From CAYOXD01 sp964407825 (GTDB lineage: Bacteria > Desulfobacterota > Desulfobacteria > Desulfobacterales > JAFDDL01), in assembly GCA_964407825.1 (NCBI GenBank), contig CAYOXD010000048.1:1-21927 (forward strand): a DNA stretch of 21,927 nt. Reading direction: 5' to 3'. Position 1 is the stretch's first letter; each line of letters begins with the position of its first letter. The position numbers and the translations under genes were made by a program. Below the pieces are notes generated by a model, which had not been told where the DNA came from, did not search any database, and worked only from the letters and a program-made list of their open reading frames with translations. Below, one piece after another: positions 8,534 to 16,546 of the stretch.

Positions 8534-9388
8534 ATGGGAAAAGTCTTTGATGCGCTGAACAAATTGAACCACGAAGAGGAAATTTCAACCGAGGCGCCAG
8601 AGATTGCGGGAGACCAACCGCCAGCGGCCAAGCCGGAAGAGGGTGAGGAACTAAATGTGGCCAAGCCGTTGTATAGGCAAAATCATGTGGCCCCCACCCT
8701 TGTCACCCTGAGCGATCCCCAGAGCTTCGAGGCCGAGCAATTCAAAATCCTGCGGACCAGCCTGCTCTTCCCGATCACGGGAAAGCCGCCTCGAACCATT
8801 CTGGTGACCAGTGCCGTCCCGGGCGAGGGCAAGTCGTTCATTTCCGGCAATCTCGCCGTCAGCATCGCCCAGAATATCGAGGAGCACGTGCTGTTGATGG
8901 ATTGTGATATCCGCAGGCCCTGCCTCCATACGCGGTTCGGATTCGACGAAGTGCCGGGCTTGAGCGAACACCTGACCAGGAATATTCCGCTTTCATCCCT
9001 GATTCTGAAAACCCAGGTGAGCAAGCTGAGCCTTCTTCCCGCCGGCTCGCCGCCCCCCAACCCCGCTGAGCTGCTCTCATCGGAACCCATGGCCGATCTG
9101 GTGGATGAGGTGAAGGGGCGCTATACAGACAGGTACATCATCATCGATTCACCGCCCCCGAAGTACACGGCGGAGACCGCGGCCCTGGCCCGCCATGTCG
9201 ACGGCATCCTCCTGGTGGTCAATTCCGGTAAAACCCCGAGGGACCTGATCGAGGAGGTGGTGGAGTCCCTCGGGAAGGATAAAATCCTGGGGATTGTAAT
9301 GAACCGGTTCGACTTTCGCGGATCCAAATATTATGGCTACGCCGAATACGGAAAGTATGGATCCTATGGGACATACAGCAGAAAGTGA
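8534..9388 (+). CDS. Polysaccharide biosynthesis tyrosine autokinase (CpsD/Wzc C-terminal type)
   Basis: A cytoplasmic BY-kinase of 284 aa that, by family, autophosphorylates on C-terminal tyrosines and controls EPS polymerisation with a Wzz-type membrane partner. Visible are an EAEQFKILRTSLLF segment typical of the family, Walker A SAVPGEGKS (about 93-101), Walker A' LLMDCDIRRP (120-129) and Walker B IIIDSPP (about 202-208). The tyrosine tail has seven Tyr in the last 20 residues (KYYGYAEYGKYGSYGTY). I chose ATG 8534 (MGKVFDALNK, the usual family start) because a GGGGGAGGG ribosome site lies before it; the ATG at 8516 overlaps that site. There is no membrane segment, so it needs a partner, most likely the chain-length protein at 16547, which lies 7 kb away with the sugar cassette between. 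The gap to the regulator gene is about 55 bp. Confidence 0.93.
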   Translation: MGKVFDALNKLNHEEEISTEAPEIAGDQPPAAKPEEGEELNVAKPLYRQNHVAPTLVTLSDPQSFEAEQFKILRTSLLFPITGKPPRTILVTSAVPGEGKSFISGNLAVSIAQNIEEHVLLMDCDIRRPCLHTRFGFDEVPGLSEHLTRNIPLSSLILKTQVSKLSLLPAGSPPPNPAELLSSEPMADLVDEVKGRYTDRYIIIDSPPPKYTAETAALARHVDGILLVVNSGKTPRDLIEEVVESLGKDKILGIVMNRFDFRGSKYYGYAEYGKYGSYGTYSRK

Positions 9389-9446
9389 TACTAAAACGAC
9401 AGAAGGCCCCTTGGCAAGCATAGACGCCTTCACACTCATACGGCCT

Positions 9447-9478
9447 CGCCGGATTTAATACTTCCGGGACGCCGGATT
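9447..9478. repeat. Short direct repeat before the sugar transferase
   Basis: CGCCGGATT occurs at 9447-9455 and again at 9470-9478, start to start 23 bp, just upstream of the sugar transferase start. Two helical turns apart on one face, it could be a binding site, but a 9-bp repeat in a 105-bp gap may be chance. Confidence 0.3.
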
Positions 9479-9496
9479 AGGAAACTAACCACCGTG

Positions 9497-10897
9497 ATGT
9501 TAAGAGTATTCAAGCAGTATTACCCCATCAGAAACCTCTTTTTCGTTATTGGGGAATTTCTCATGATCTACGGGTCGGTACTCATCGCCACCCGGCTTAT
9601 GTTTTATCATGAGACAACCCTCATCGGTGGATGGTTATACCTCAAGGCGCTTCTGGTGGCCGTGGTGTGCCAAACATGCCTCTTTTACAATGATCTGTAT
9701 GATTTTACCGTCATTGACAGTTACTCGGAATTGGGTATCCGGCTGCTTCAGGCTCTGGGAGGCGCGGCCATCTTTCTTGCGCTGGTTTATTTCATCCTGC
9801 CGGGGGCGATCATCGGCAAGGGTATCTTCGCCTTGAGCGTCTGCATCACCCTTTTCCTCGTCACCTTCTGGCGGGTATGCTACACTGCGGCCCTCAATGC
9901 AGGCGTGCTGGATCAGAAAATCATCGTTCTCGGTTGGAGCGAGCTGGCCTCAAATATCATCAACGAAATTAAGAGCAAAAAGGACTGCGGATACCAGGTC
10001 GGGGCGGTGATCTTGAATCATTCAACACCCCATGAAGAGCAAGAGGCGATGATCGACGCCACGGTCATGGTCAAGCAAAATTTTAGCGGCCTTTGCCAAC
10101 TGGTGAAGGATCTGAACATCCAAAAGGTGGTGGTGGCCCTCCGGGAGAGGCGGGGCAACCTTCCCACCCGAGAGTTACTGAATTGTCGGGTCGACGGAAT
10201 TGAAGTCCTCGAAGGCAACTCCTTTTACGAGATGCTGACGGGCAAACTTATCGTTGAGCAGATCAATCCGGCCTGGTTGATCTTCTCCGAAGGATTTACG
10301 AAGAGCCAAGCACGCCGGATCTTCAAAAGGATAACGGACATCCTTTTCTCCCTTGTCCTTTTAATCATCACCTTACCGATCATTCTGATCGTAGCCCTGT
10401 TGATCAAAATTGACTCCAGGGGACCTGTTTTTTTCTCTCAGGAAAGGGTCGGGCAGAACCGCAAGCCTTACATGATCCACAAATTCCGTTCCATGGTGGC
10501 GGATGCCGAAAAGAAAAGCGGACCGGTGTGGGCGCAGGCCGATGATGATCGCGTCACCCGGGTGGGGCACTTTATCCGGAAATGGCGGATCGACGAGCTT
10601 CCCCAGCTCTGGAATGTATTCAGGGGCCAGATGAGTTTTGTGGGTCCCAGGCCGGAGAGGGCCTTTTTTATCGAGCAGCTGGAAAAAAGAATTCCCTACT
10701 ATGGGGAACGTTTTTCGGTCAAGCCGGGTATTACCGGCTGGGCACAGGTCAGCTACGGGTACGGCGCCAGCATCGAGGATGCCATCGAAAAGCTCAACTA
10801 TGACCTGTTTTACATCAAGAACATGTCGATTTTCATGGATATCATGATCGTCGTGAAAACCATCAAGATCGTGCTCTTCGGCAAGGGCGCAAGGTGA
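9497..10897 (+). CDS. Initiating polyprenyl-phosphate sugar transferase (EpsB/TIGR03013-like)
   Basis: This inner-membrane enzyme of 466 aa transfers a sugar-1-phosphate from UDP-sugar to the lipid carrier and so starts EPS repeat-unit synthesis. The N-terminal half has four hydrophobic segments (for example FFVIGEFLMIYGSVLIA and IFALSVCITLFLVTF), followed by a nucleotide-binding-like middle region. After a fifth membrane segment (ILFSLVLLIITLPIILIV) comes the bacterial sugar transferase domain with PVFFSQERVG, HKFRSMVADAE, RVTRVGHFIRKWRIDELPQL, SFVGPRPER and KPGITGWAQV. The opening MLRVFKQYYPIRN matches my recollection of the EpsB family of PEP-CTERM/XrtA loci. ATG 9497 is preceded directly by GTG 9494; an AGGA lies 11-14 bp upstream, so either may start translation. 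The sugar it transfers (Glc or GalNAc type) cannot be told. Confidence 0.93.
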   Translation: MLRVFKQYYPIRNLFFVIGEFLMIYGSVLIATRLMFYHETTLIGGWLYLKALLVAVVCQTCLFYNDLYDFTVIDSYSELGIRLLQALGGAAIFLALVYFILPGAIIGKGIFALSVCITLFLVTFWRVCYTAALNAGVLDQKIIVLGWSELASNIINEIKSKKDCGYQVGAVILNHSTPHEEQEAMIDATVMVKQNFSGLCQLVKDLNIQKVVVALRERRGNLPTRELLNCRVDGIEVLEGNSFYEMLTGKLIVEQINPAWLIFSEGFTKSQARRIFKRITDILFSLVLLIITLPIILIVALLIKIDSRGPVFFSQERVGQNRKPYMIHKFRSMVADAEKKSGPVWAQADDDRVTRVGHFIRKWRIDELPQLWNVFRGQMSFVGPRPERAFFIEQLEKRIPYYGERFSVKPGITGWAQVSYGYGASIEDAIEKLNYDLFYIKNMSIFMDIMIVVKTIKIVLFGKGAR

Positions 10898-11198
10898 TGG
10901 TTGTTTATTGAATCAGTGGGTTAGTGGGTTTGTTGCGTTTATTGAGGATGAGTAGTAAAGGGGGTTGAGCCAAATGGAATTTTTCAGCGCATTCGGTTTC
11001 TCCCCTGTGTTCGCGTGCCTGCTAAGGGGCTGATTCAAGAAAAAGGCCGGCGCCATCAAACGATATTTATTGTGAACACGGTAGATTTTATGGCAATATG
11101 CCTCTGGAATCGACCAGGCGGAGCTATATTTAAAAATTCAAAAAGGTTCCAGTGCACATGAACCAATCCTACAACCCCAAATTAACGCAACCAACTCA
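10898..11198. other. Intergenic spacer with G/T- and A/C-rich repeat tracts
   Basis: The 301 bp between the sugar transferase and the first epimerase hold no gene larger than about 25 codons. The left end is G/T-rich with the near-tandem GTGGGTTA GTGGGTTT (10916-10931) and two GTTTATTGA copies. The right end is A/C-rich. GTTGCGTT (10932-10939) is inverted as AACGCAAC (11184-11191), with imperfect matching on both sides, so the two ends face each other. A CCCCT/AGGGG pairing around 11002-11029 could form a weak stem. No clear promoter is visible. Confidence 0.5.
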
Positions 11199-11202
11199 AT
11201 GA
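11158..11202 (+). CDS. Possible 14-aa leader peptide coupled to the epimerase gene
   Basis: ATG 11158 opens a 14-codon frame (MNQSYNPKLTQPTQ) that stops at TGA 11200-11202. It overlaps the epimerase ATG (11199) as ATGA. An AAAAGG lies about 11 bp upstream of the small frame, while the epimerase itself has no ribosome site. This would fit translational coupling, but so short a frame can arise by chance. Confidence 0.25.
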   Translation: MNQSYNPKLTQPTQ

Positions 11203-12152
11203 ACTCAAGAACCCTCGTCACCGGAGGCGCCGGATTCATCGGCTCCCATCTTGTGGAGACACTCTTGGAAGAAGGCCAGGACGTGGTCGTGCTGGACAAT
11301 CTGACCACCGGGCGTCTGTCGAACCTGGCCCCCCTGATGGATCGAATCACCTTTATCAAGGGAGACATTCGGGATTCCGAGGCCGTTCTCAGCGCCAGCG
11401 AAGGATGCACGACCATCTTTCATCAGGCGGCTGTCGTATCTGTCCCCCAAACCGTTCAGGAGCCGGTGGTCTCTGCCATGGTGAACGATATCGGCACGCT
11501 AATCGTCCTGGATGCCGCTCGGCAAAACGGTGTCAAACGAGTGGTTCTGGCCAGTTCCTGTGCCGTTTACGGGGATGAACCCACGCTTCCCAAAACCGAA
11601 ACCATGCCCCTGAAGCCCATGAGCCCCTATGCGGTTCAGAAGATGGTGGGCGAATATTATGCCCAGCTCTATGGCTCGTTGTATGGCCTTGAAACGGTTT
11701 GCCTCCGCTATTTCAACGTGTATGGCCCGAGGCAGGATCCCTCTTCCCCCTATTCGGGAGTGATATCTATTTTTTTAACCCGTGTGGCCGAACAGCGGCC
11801 CCCCTCCATATTCGGCGATGGAGAGCAGTCGAGGGATTTTGTTTTTGTCAAGGATGTAGTGAAGGCAAACCTCCTTGCAGCCGTCGCACCGGCGGTGAAC
11901 GGTGGCGTTCTCAATGTCGGCACCGGTCATGCCATTCGCGTCAATCACCTCTGGGACACTATCTGCAGGCTCGGCCGCGTTCGATTGGATGCGACACATC
12001 AGCCTTCCCGCGCGGGTGATATACGCCATTCCCTGGCAGATATCTCCCTTACACAGAAGCATCTTGGATTTTCCCCTGAATACACCGTTGAGGACGGACT
12101 GGCCCTGACCTATGAATGGTACAAAAACAACAACCCCAATGCCCCTGATTGA
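11199..12152 (+). CDS. NAD-dependent sugar-nucleotide epimerase/dehydratase (SDR)
   Basis: The 317-aa extended SDR probably works on a UDP-sugar in the cytoplasm. The Rossmann glycine motif TGGAGFIGSH is at residues 8-17, an Asp suited to NAD follows in VVVLDNLTTG, and the active site has ASSCAVYGD plus YAVQK with Tyr144 and Lys148. Later motifs are LRYFNVYGPRQDP and FGDGEQSRDFVFVKDV. The pattern resembles UDP-GlcNAc/UDP-Glc 4-epimerases (Gne/WbpP/GalE-like), but a dehydratase cannot be excluded. It is the first gene of the nucleotide-sugar cassette. There is no Shine-Dalgarno before ATG 11199; the small upstream frame may couple it. It ends just before the next SDR gene. Confidence 0.9.
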   Translation: MNSRTLVTGGAGFIGSHLVETLLEEGQDVVVLDNLTTGRLSNLAPLMDRITFIKGDIRDSEAVLSASEGCTTIFHQAAVVSVPQTVQEPVVSAMVNDIGTLIVLDAARQNGVKRVVLASSCAVYGDEPTLPKTETMPLKPMSPYAVQKMVGEYYAQLYGSLYGLETVCLRYFNVYGPRQDPSSPYSGVISIFLTRVAEQRPPSIFGDGEQSRDFVFVKDVVKANLLAAVAPAVNGGVLNVGTGHAIRVNHLWDTICRLGRVRLDATHQPSRAGDIRHSLADISLTQKHLGFSPEYTVEDGLALTYEWYKNNNPNAPD

Positions 12153-12156
12153 CCCA

Positions 12157-13191
12157 ATGAATCCTATCCCCTGTCAATTTAAAACTGTTCTTGTCACCGG
12201 CGCCGCCGGATTTATCGGCTTTCACCTCTGTGAGCGGCTCCTCAGGGAAGGCATCAGCGTCGTCGGTGTCGATAATCTGAACGCCTACTATGACGTCAAA
12301 CTCAAGGAAGATCGTCTGTCACGTCTGCTGACGCATCGGAACTTTTCCATGGTCAGGCAGGATCTTGAGGATAAGTCGAAGCTCATGTCTCTGTTTGGCG
12401 AGGCGGGCTTTGACGTGGTGGTCAACCTGGCAGCCCAGGCCGGCGTTCGATATTCCCTGACAAACCCCCAGGCATACGTGGATGCCAATATAGTGGGATT
12501 CATCAATATTCTGGAGGGTTGCCGGCACCATCAGGTAAGTCACCTCGTGTTCGCCTCTTCCAGCTCAGTCTATGGGGCAAATACCCGTATGCCCTTTTCC
12601 GTCCATGACAATGTGGATCATCCGGTATCCCTTTATGCCGCCACAAAAAAAGCCAACGAACTCATGGCGCACACGTACAGCCATCTATTTTCATTGCCCT
12701 GTACAGGGTTGCGGTTTTTTACGGTCTACGGCCCCTGGGGACGACCGGACATGGCACTGTTTCTATTTACGAAAGCCATCCTTGAGGGGAACCCCATCAA
12801 GGTGTTCAATCACGGTCGGATGCAGCGAGACTTTACTTACGTTGACGACATCGTAGAAGGCATTTATCGGGTGATGGGTCGATTGCCTGCGCCGAACCCA
12901 GCGTGGTCCGGTGACAACCCGGATCCAGGCTCCTCCTATGCGCCTTACAAGATATACAACATCGGCAACAACCAACCCGTTCAGCTCAGCCGTTTTATCG
13001 AAACCATTGAAGCCGTTATCGGCAAAAAGGCGCAAAAGGAGCTGCTGCCCTTGCAGCCGGGTGATGTTCCCGCAACCTATGCCAACGTGGATGACCTGAC
13101 GAGGGCGGTGGGGTTCAAACCCGCCACCTCCATTGAAACCGGCATCAAGCGGTTTTTCGACTGGTACAAGGAGTATTATGGAGTTGGGTGA
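12157..13191 (+). CDS. UDP-glucuronate 4-epimerase-like SDR (GAE type)
   Basis: Likely interconverts UDP-glucuronate and UDP-galacturonate. From ATG 12157 it has 344 aa: TGAAGFIGFH glycine motif, VDNLNAYYDVKLK (typical of the GAE/CapI/LspL group), NLAAQAGVRYSLTNP, ASSSSVYGAN, catalytic Tyr160 and Lys164 in YAATK, FFTVYGPWGRPDMAL and RDFTYVDDIVEGI. The family's insert before the YNIGN motif is present (APNPAWSGDN). Three in-frame ATGs (12112, 12139, 12157) have no ribosome site; I chose 12157 because it avoids overlap with the preceding gene and leaves a normal N-terminus. Ugd is encoded 1.3 kb downstream and would provide the substrate, which supports the GAE assignment. Confidence 0.9.
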   Translation: MNPIPCQFKTVLVTGAAGFIGFHLCERLLREGISVVGVDNLNAYYDVKLKEDRLSRLLTHRNFSMVRQDLEDKSKLMSLFGEAGFDVVVNLAAQAGVRYSLTNPQAYVDANIVGFINILEGCRHHQVSHLVFASSSSVYGANTRMPFSVHDNVDHPVSLYAATKKANELMAHTYSHLFSLPCTGLRFFTVYGPWGRPDMALFLFTKAILEGNPIKVFNHGRMQRDFTYVDDIVEGIYRVMGRLPAPNPAWSGDNPDPGSSYAPYKIYNIGNNQPVQLSRFIETIEAVIGKKAQKELLPLQPGDVPATYANVDDLTRAVGFKPATSIETGIKRFFDWYKEYYGVG

Positions 13192-14404
13192 ACGCAAAGC
13201 GAATAACCATCAAATGAAAAATGAACCCCTGAGAATCATGTCCGTGGTCGGCGCCAGACCGAATTTTATGAAAATCGCCCCCTTAGTTCATGCGATTAAA
13301 GAGAGAAACGCATTATGTGCAGATGGCGACAAGCCGTTGCTGCAGCATATATTGATTCATACAGGGCAGCATTACGATGAACGTATGTCGACTTCCTTCT
13401 TCGACGACCTGGGCATACCGCGGCCGGATATCAATCTAGGAATCGGGTCCGGGACGCATGCAGAGCAGGTGGGCCATACGATGATTGCCTTCGAGAGGGT
13501 TGTGCGTGAACAGAGGCCCGATTGGGTGGTGGTGCTGGGCGATGTGAATGCGACCTGTGCCTGCTCTCTCACTGCAAAGAAGGAGGGCATCAACGTCGCG
13601 CATATAGAGGCCGGTCTGCGCTCCCGGGATATGTCCATGCCGGAAGAGATTAACCGGCTCGTAACGGATCGGCTGTCAGACCTGCTGTTTACTACGGACG
13701 CAATCGCCTGCGAAAACCTCCGTCGGGAAGGCGTCGCCGAAGAACGTATCAAGCTTGTTGGCAATATCATGATAGATACGCTCTTTACGCATCGACAACG
13801 TGCCATGGAGCTGAGCATAGGTGGCATTATAGAACGGAACCTATGCAATGGGACATCATACGCGGTGCCCCGTGACGAAACATTTGCCTTGCTTACGATG
13901 CATCGGCCTTCGAATGTGGATAGCCCCGATATCCTGGGGCCAATTGTTGAGTTTCTCTGTAACGGTGTCGCCGCCGATATGCCGATAATATGGCCGATCC
14001 ATCCAAGATCTCTAAAGAACCTGCAGTCTTTTGGCCTTTGGGATAAGGTTGCGGCGTCGAATAACATGATCCTGCTCCATCCCGTTGGGTACACCGAAAT
14101 GGTCCGTCTGAATATGGGAGCACGGGTCCTTTTTACAGATAGCGGGGGGCTTCAGGAAGAGAGTTGTGTCCTCGGCACGCCCTGTGTTACCTTACGCTGG
14201 AATACGGAACGCCCAGTTACCCTCTGCGAGCATGGTGGCGTAAGTCAACTGGCCGGAAACGATTTAAGCAGTATTCGGAAAATTTATGACGAGCTGAAGC
14301 ATCGCCCCAAGATTCCACACAGCCCCCCGCTTTGGGACGGCCGGACGGCTAAACGCATCACTGATTCTTTCGCAGCGATGGCGGGTTCGGCGGAAATTGC
14401 ATAG
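13178..14404 (+). CDS. wecB: UDP-N-acetylglucosamine 2-epimerase (non-hydrolysing)
   Basis: Interconverts UDP-GlcNAc and UDP-ManNAc in the cytoplasm, supplying ManNAc-type sugars for surface polysaccharide. The 408-aa product has the family motifs VVGARPNFMKIAPL, HTGQHYDERMS, VVLGDVNATCACSL, AHIEAGLRS, MPEEINR, TMHRPSNVD, IHPRS and TDSGGLQEESCVLGTPCVTL. ATG 13178 is chosen because AAGGAG lies 5 bp before it; the gene then overlaps the preceding SDR by 14 bp, a coupled arrangement. ATG 13214 is closer to the family's usual start but has no ribosome site, and codons upstream of 13178 lie inside the previous gene. Codon use here looks a little more A/T-rich than in the flanking genes. Confidence 0.95.
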   Translation: MELGERKANNHQMKNEPLRIMSVVGARPNFMKIAPLVHAIKERNALCADGDKPLLQHILIHTGQHYDERMSTSFFDDLGIPRPDINLGIGSGTHAEQVGHTMIAFERVVREQRPDWVVVLGDVNATCACSLTAKKEGINVAHIEAGLRSRDMSMPEEINRLVTDRLSDLLFTTDAIACENLRREGVAEERIKLVGNIMIDTLFTHRQRAMELSIGGIIERNLCNGTSYAVPRDETFALLTMHRPSNVDSPDILGPIVEFLCNGVAADMPIIWPIHPRSLKNLQSFGLWDKVAASNNMILLHPVGYTEMVRLNMGARVLFTDSGGLQEESCVLGTPCVTLRWNTERPVTLCEHGGVSQLAGNDLSSIRKIYDELKHRPKIPHSPPLWDGRTAKRITDSFAAMAGSAEIA

Positions 14405-14484
14405 GTTTCAAAACGGGACTTAAACGCCAGATTCCAATTTATCTTGTAACCCAATAACACAACAAGCTCAAGGAACCCTATTCC

Positions 14485-15780
14485 ATGAAACTTACGATTG
14501 TCGGTACTGGCTATGTGGGGCTGGTCACAGGCGTTGGCTTTGCAAATCTCGGGAATGATGTCATCTGCCTGGATGTTGATCGAGGCAAAATTGCCATGCT
14601 TGAAAGCGGCGAGCTTCCCATTTATGAGCCGGGGCTGAGTGAGATATTTGAGCGAAATGTCGCCGCAGGAAGGCTGAAGTTTACAACGGATGTCATGCAA
14701 GCCATTGACGACGGGGAGATCATCTTTATCTGCGTCGGCACTCCCCCAGGCACAAGCCAGGCAGCAGACCTCACCGCGGTTGAGGAGACCGCTGCGGCCA
14801 TCGGCCGCTATATAAAGGGCTATAAGGTCATCGTCAACAAGAGTACCGTTCCGGTGGGAACTGCAGAGAAGGTTAGAGCGGTCATCCGTCAACACCAGCA
14901 GAACGATGTGCCTTTCGATGTGGTATCAAATCCGGAATTTTTGCGAGAAGGCGCGGCAGTGAAGGATTTTGAAAATCCCGATCGCATCATTCTAGGGACA
15001 GACAGTAAGCGGTCCGAGGAAATCATGACGTCCCTTTACCGGGCCCTGGCCAGAACCGGCAGGCCTATCATGATCACGGATATCAAAAGCGCCGAAATCA
15101 TCAAGTATGCCAGCAATGCCATGCTGGCAACCCGCATCAGCTTCATGAATCAGCTGGCGCACCTGTGCGAGGCCACGGGGGCCGATATCCAGTCCGTGTC
15201 CAAGGGCATCGGTCTCGATGGCCGCATCGGATCCCGGTTCCTCCACGCCGGTCTGGGCTACGGCGGTAGCTGTTTTCCAAAGGACGTCAAGGCATTGATT
15301 GCCACGCTGAAAGAGTTTGGGTGTGAAGCCGACTTGCTTGAGGCGGTGGACCGGGTGAATGAACAGCAAAAGTTTCTTGCCATCGAGAAACTCGAAAAGA
15401 CGCTCTCCATCCAGAACAGTACCGTGGCCATTTGGGGATTGTCCTTCAAACCCAAAACCGATGACATCCGAGAGGCACCGGCTATCAAGATCATCGAGGC
15501 CTTACAGGAAAAGGGGGCAAACATCCATGCCTATGATCCGGTGGCCATCCCAAACGCCAAGAAGTTTCTGAAAGAGGTTCGGTATTTTAGTAATCCCTAT
15601 GAAGCTATCCGGGATTGCGATGCCCTTATTGTGGCAACGGAATGGGACGAGTTTCGCAATTTGGACATGCGCGCAGTCAAAGTGCTCTTGAAACGACCCA
15701 TCCTCATTGATGGTAGAAATGTATATGATTCTGGAGAGATGAGAGAACAGGGATTTACCTATTTAGGAATAGGCCGTTAG
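14485..15780 (+). CDS. ugd: UDP-glucose 6-dehydrogenase
   Basis: Oxidises UDP-glucose to UDP-glucuronate with two NAD+ in the cytoplasm. The 431-aa protein starts MKLTIVGTGYVGLVTGVGFA (NAD-binding Rossmann motif) and continues with PIYEPGLSE, FICVGTPPG, NKSTVPVGTAEK, SNPEFLREG, and the catalytic Cys263 in GYGGSCFPKD. The third domain has WGLSFKPKTDDIREAP. All points match Ugd rather than UDP-ManNAc dehydrogenase (WecC), though the neighbouring wecB makes it fair to check. AAGGAA lies about 10 bp before the ATG. With the GAE-like SDR it would give both UDP-GlcA and UDP-GalA, so uronic acids in the polymer are likely. Confidence 0.96.
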   Translation: MKLTIVGTGYVGLVTGVGFANLGNDVICLDVDRGKIAMLESGELPIYEPGLSEIFERNVAAGRLKFTTDVMQAIDDGEIIFICVGTPPGTSQAADLTAVEETAAAIGRYIKGYKVIVNKSTVPVGTAEKVRAVIRQHQQNDVPFDVVSNPEFLREGAAVKDFENPDRIILGTDSKRSEEIMTSLYRALARTGRPIMITDIKSAEIIKYASNAMLATRISFMNQLAHLCEATGADIQSVSKGIGLDGRIGSRFLHAGLGYGGSCFPKDVKALIATLKEFGCEADLLEAVDRVNEQQKFLAIEKLEKTLSIQNSTVAIWGLSFKPKTDDIREAPAIKIIEALQEKGANIHAYDPVAIPNAKKFLKEVRYFSNPYEAIRDCDALIVATEWDEFRNLDMRAVKVLLKRPILIDGRNVYDSGEMREQGFTYLGIGR

Positions 15781-15841
15781 CCTTTGCCCCACTCCCAAGA
15801 GCCTTTAAACTCTAACCGTGGGAATTGATAGGAGGAAGACC

Positions 15842-16471
15842 ATGAAAAGAATTGTCTCGATGGGGCTCTGTGTTTCAATGCTGGTACTGTCACAGTTGTT
15901 TCTGTATTCGATAGCGCATGCGAAGCAGTCCGTTCCAGCGCCCAAGAAGGAAACGACCCAAAAGAGGGTCGCCGTCACCCCGGATCCGCATGCTTACATC
16001 ATCGGACCGGGCGATGTTCTGGATATCATGGTTTGGAAGGAGGATGATCTCAATCGGGAAGTAATGGTCCGGCTGGATGGAAAGATCACCTTTCCGCTAC
16101 TCGATGATATCGTAGCGGCCGGCAGGACACCGCTTCAGTTGAAAGAGATTATTCAGAAGAAGCTCGCTGGATTCATCGATTCGCCGTTTGTAACGGTGTC
16201 CCTCAAGGGATCGGGAAGCCAGAAATTCTATATTCTCGGTGAGGTGGTCCACACGGGGGAGTACCCCTTGGTTAAGAAGCTGACTGTGCTCCAGGCCTTT
16301 GCTCTGGCCGGTGGATTCACTGAGTGGGCTTCAAAGAAGGAAATATTGTTAATAAGAGAAGAAAATGGAAAAAAGAAAACAATCCGGATTAATTACAAAA
16401 AAATTGCAAGCGGTGAGGATTTGGATAAGGACATCCAAATACAAGCCAACGACACGATCGTCGTCCCGTGA
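15842..16471 (+). CDS. Polysaccharide export protein, short Wza/OtnA type
   Basis: The 209-aa product is a periplasmic or outer-membrane export protein. Residues 1-27 are a signal peptide with a likely cut after AHA; there is no lipobox Cys, unlike E. coli Wza. Then come the poly-export domain (YIIGPGDVLDIMVWKEDDLNREV, here split over 55-78) and an SLBB-like domain (FYILGEVVHTGEYPL, LQAFALAGGFTEWASK). It ends at NDTIVVP and lacks the large extra SLBB repeats and the C-terminal outer-membrane helix of full-size Wza (near 380 aa). Short forms like this are usual in PEP-CTERM EPS loci, where a separate barrel protein may form the pore. A strong AGGAGGAAG site fixes ATG 15842; ATG 15818 is upstream of it. 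Confidence 0.93.
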   Translation: MKRIVSMGLCVSMLVLSQLFLYSIAHAKQSVPAPKKETTQKRVAVTPDPHAYIIGPGDVLDIMVWKEDDLNREVMVRLDGKITFPLLDDIVAAGRTPLQLKEIIQKKLAGFIDSPFVTVSLKGSGSQKFYILGEVVHTGEYPLVKKLTVLQAFALAGGFTEWASKKEILLIREENGKKKTIRINYKKIASGEDLDKDIQIQANDTIVVP

Positions 16472-16483
16472 GGGGAAGGCCCG

Positions 16484-16502
16484 GAGCGAATATGATTCGC
16501 TC
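16484..16502 (+). promoter_or_regulatory. Perfect 8-bp hairpin between export and chain-length genes
   Basis: GAGCGAAT, loop ATG, ATTCGCTC forms a perfect 8-bp stem with a 3-base loop in the 75-bp gap. No T run follows, so it is not an ordinary terminator. It may be an RNA-processing or stability element that sets different levels of the two proteins, or a protein-binding dyad. Confidence 0.4.
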
Positions 16503-16546
16503 GAACAGACTCTCCAAACAAATGAATTAAATCCGAGGTACCATCA

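Noticed and set aside
11105..11119. TGG-N10-GC match to sigma-54 spacing before the first epimerase
   Set aside because: Only the GG and GC dinucleotides match; the rest of the consensus is absent, so it is probably chance.
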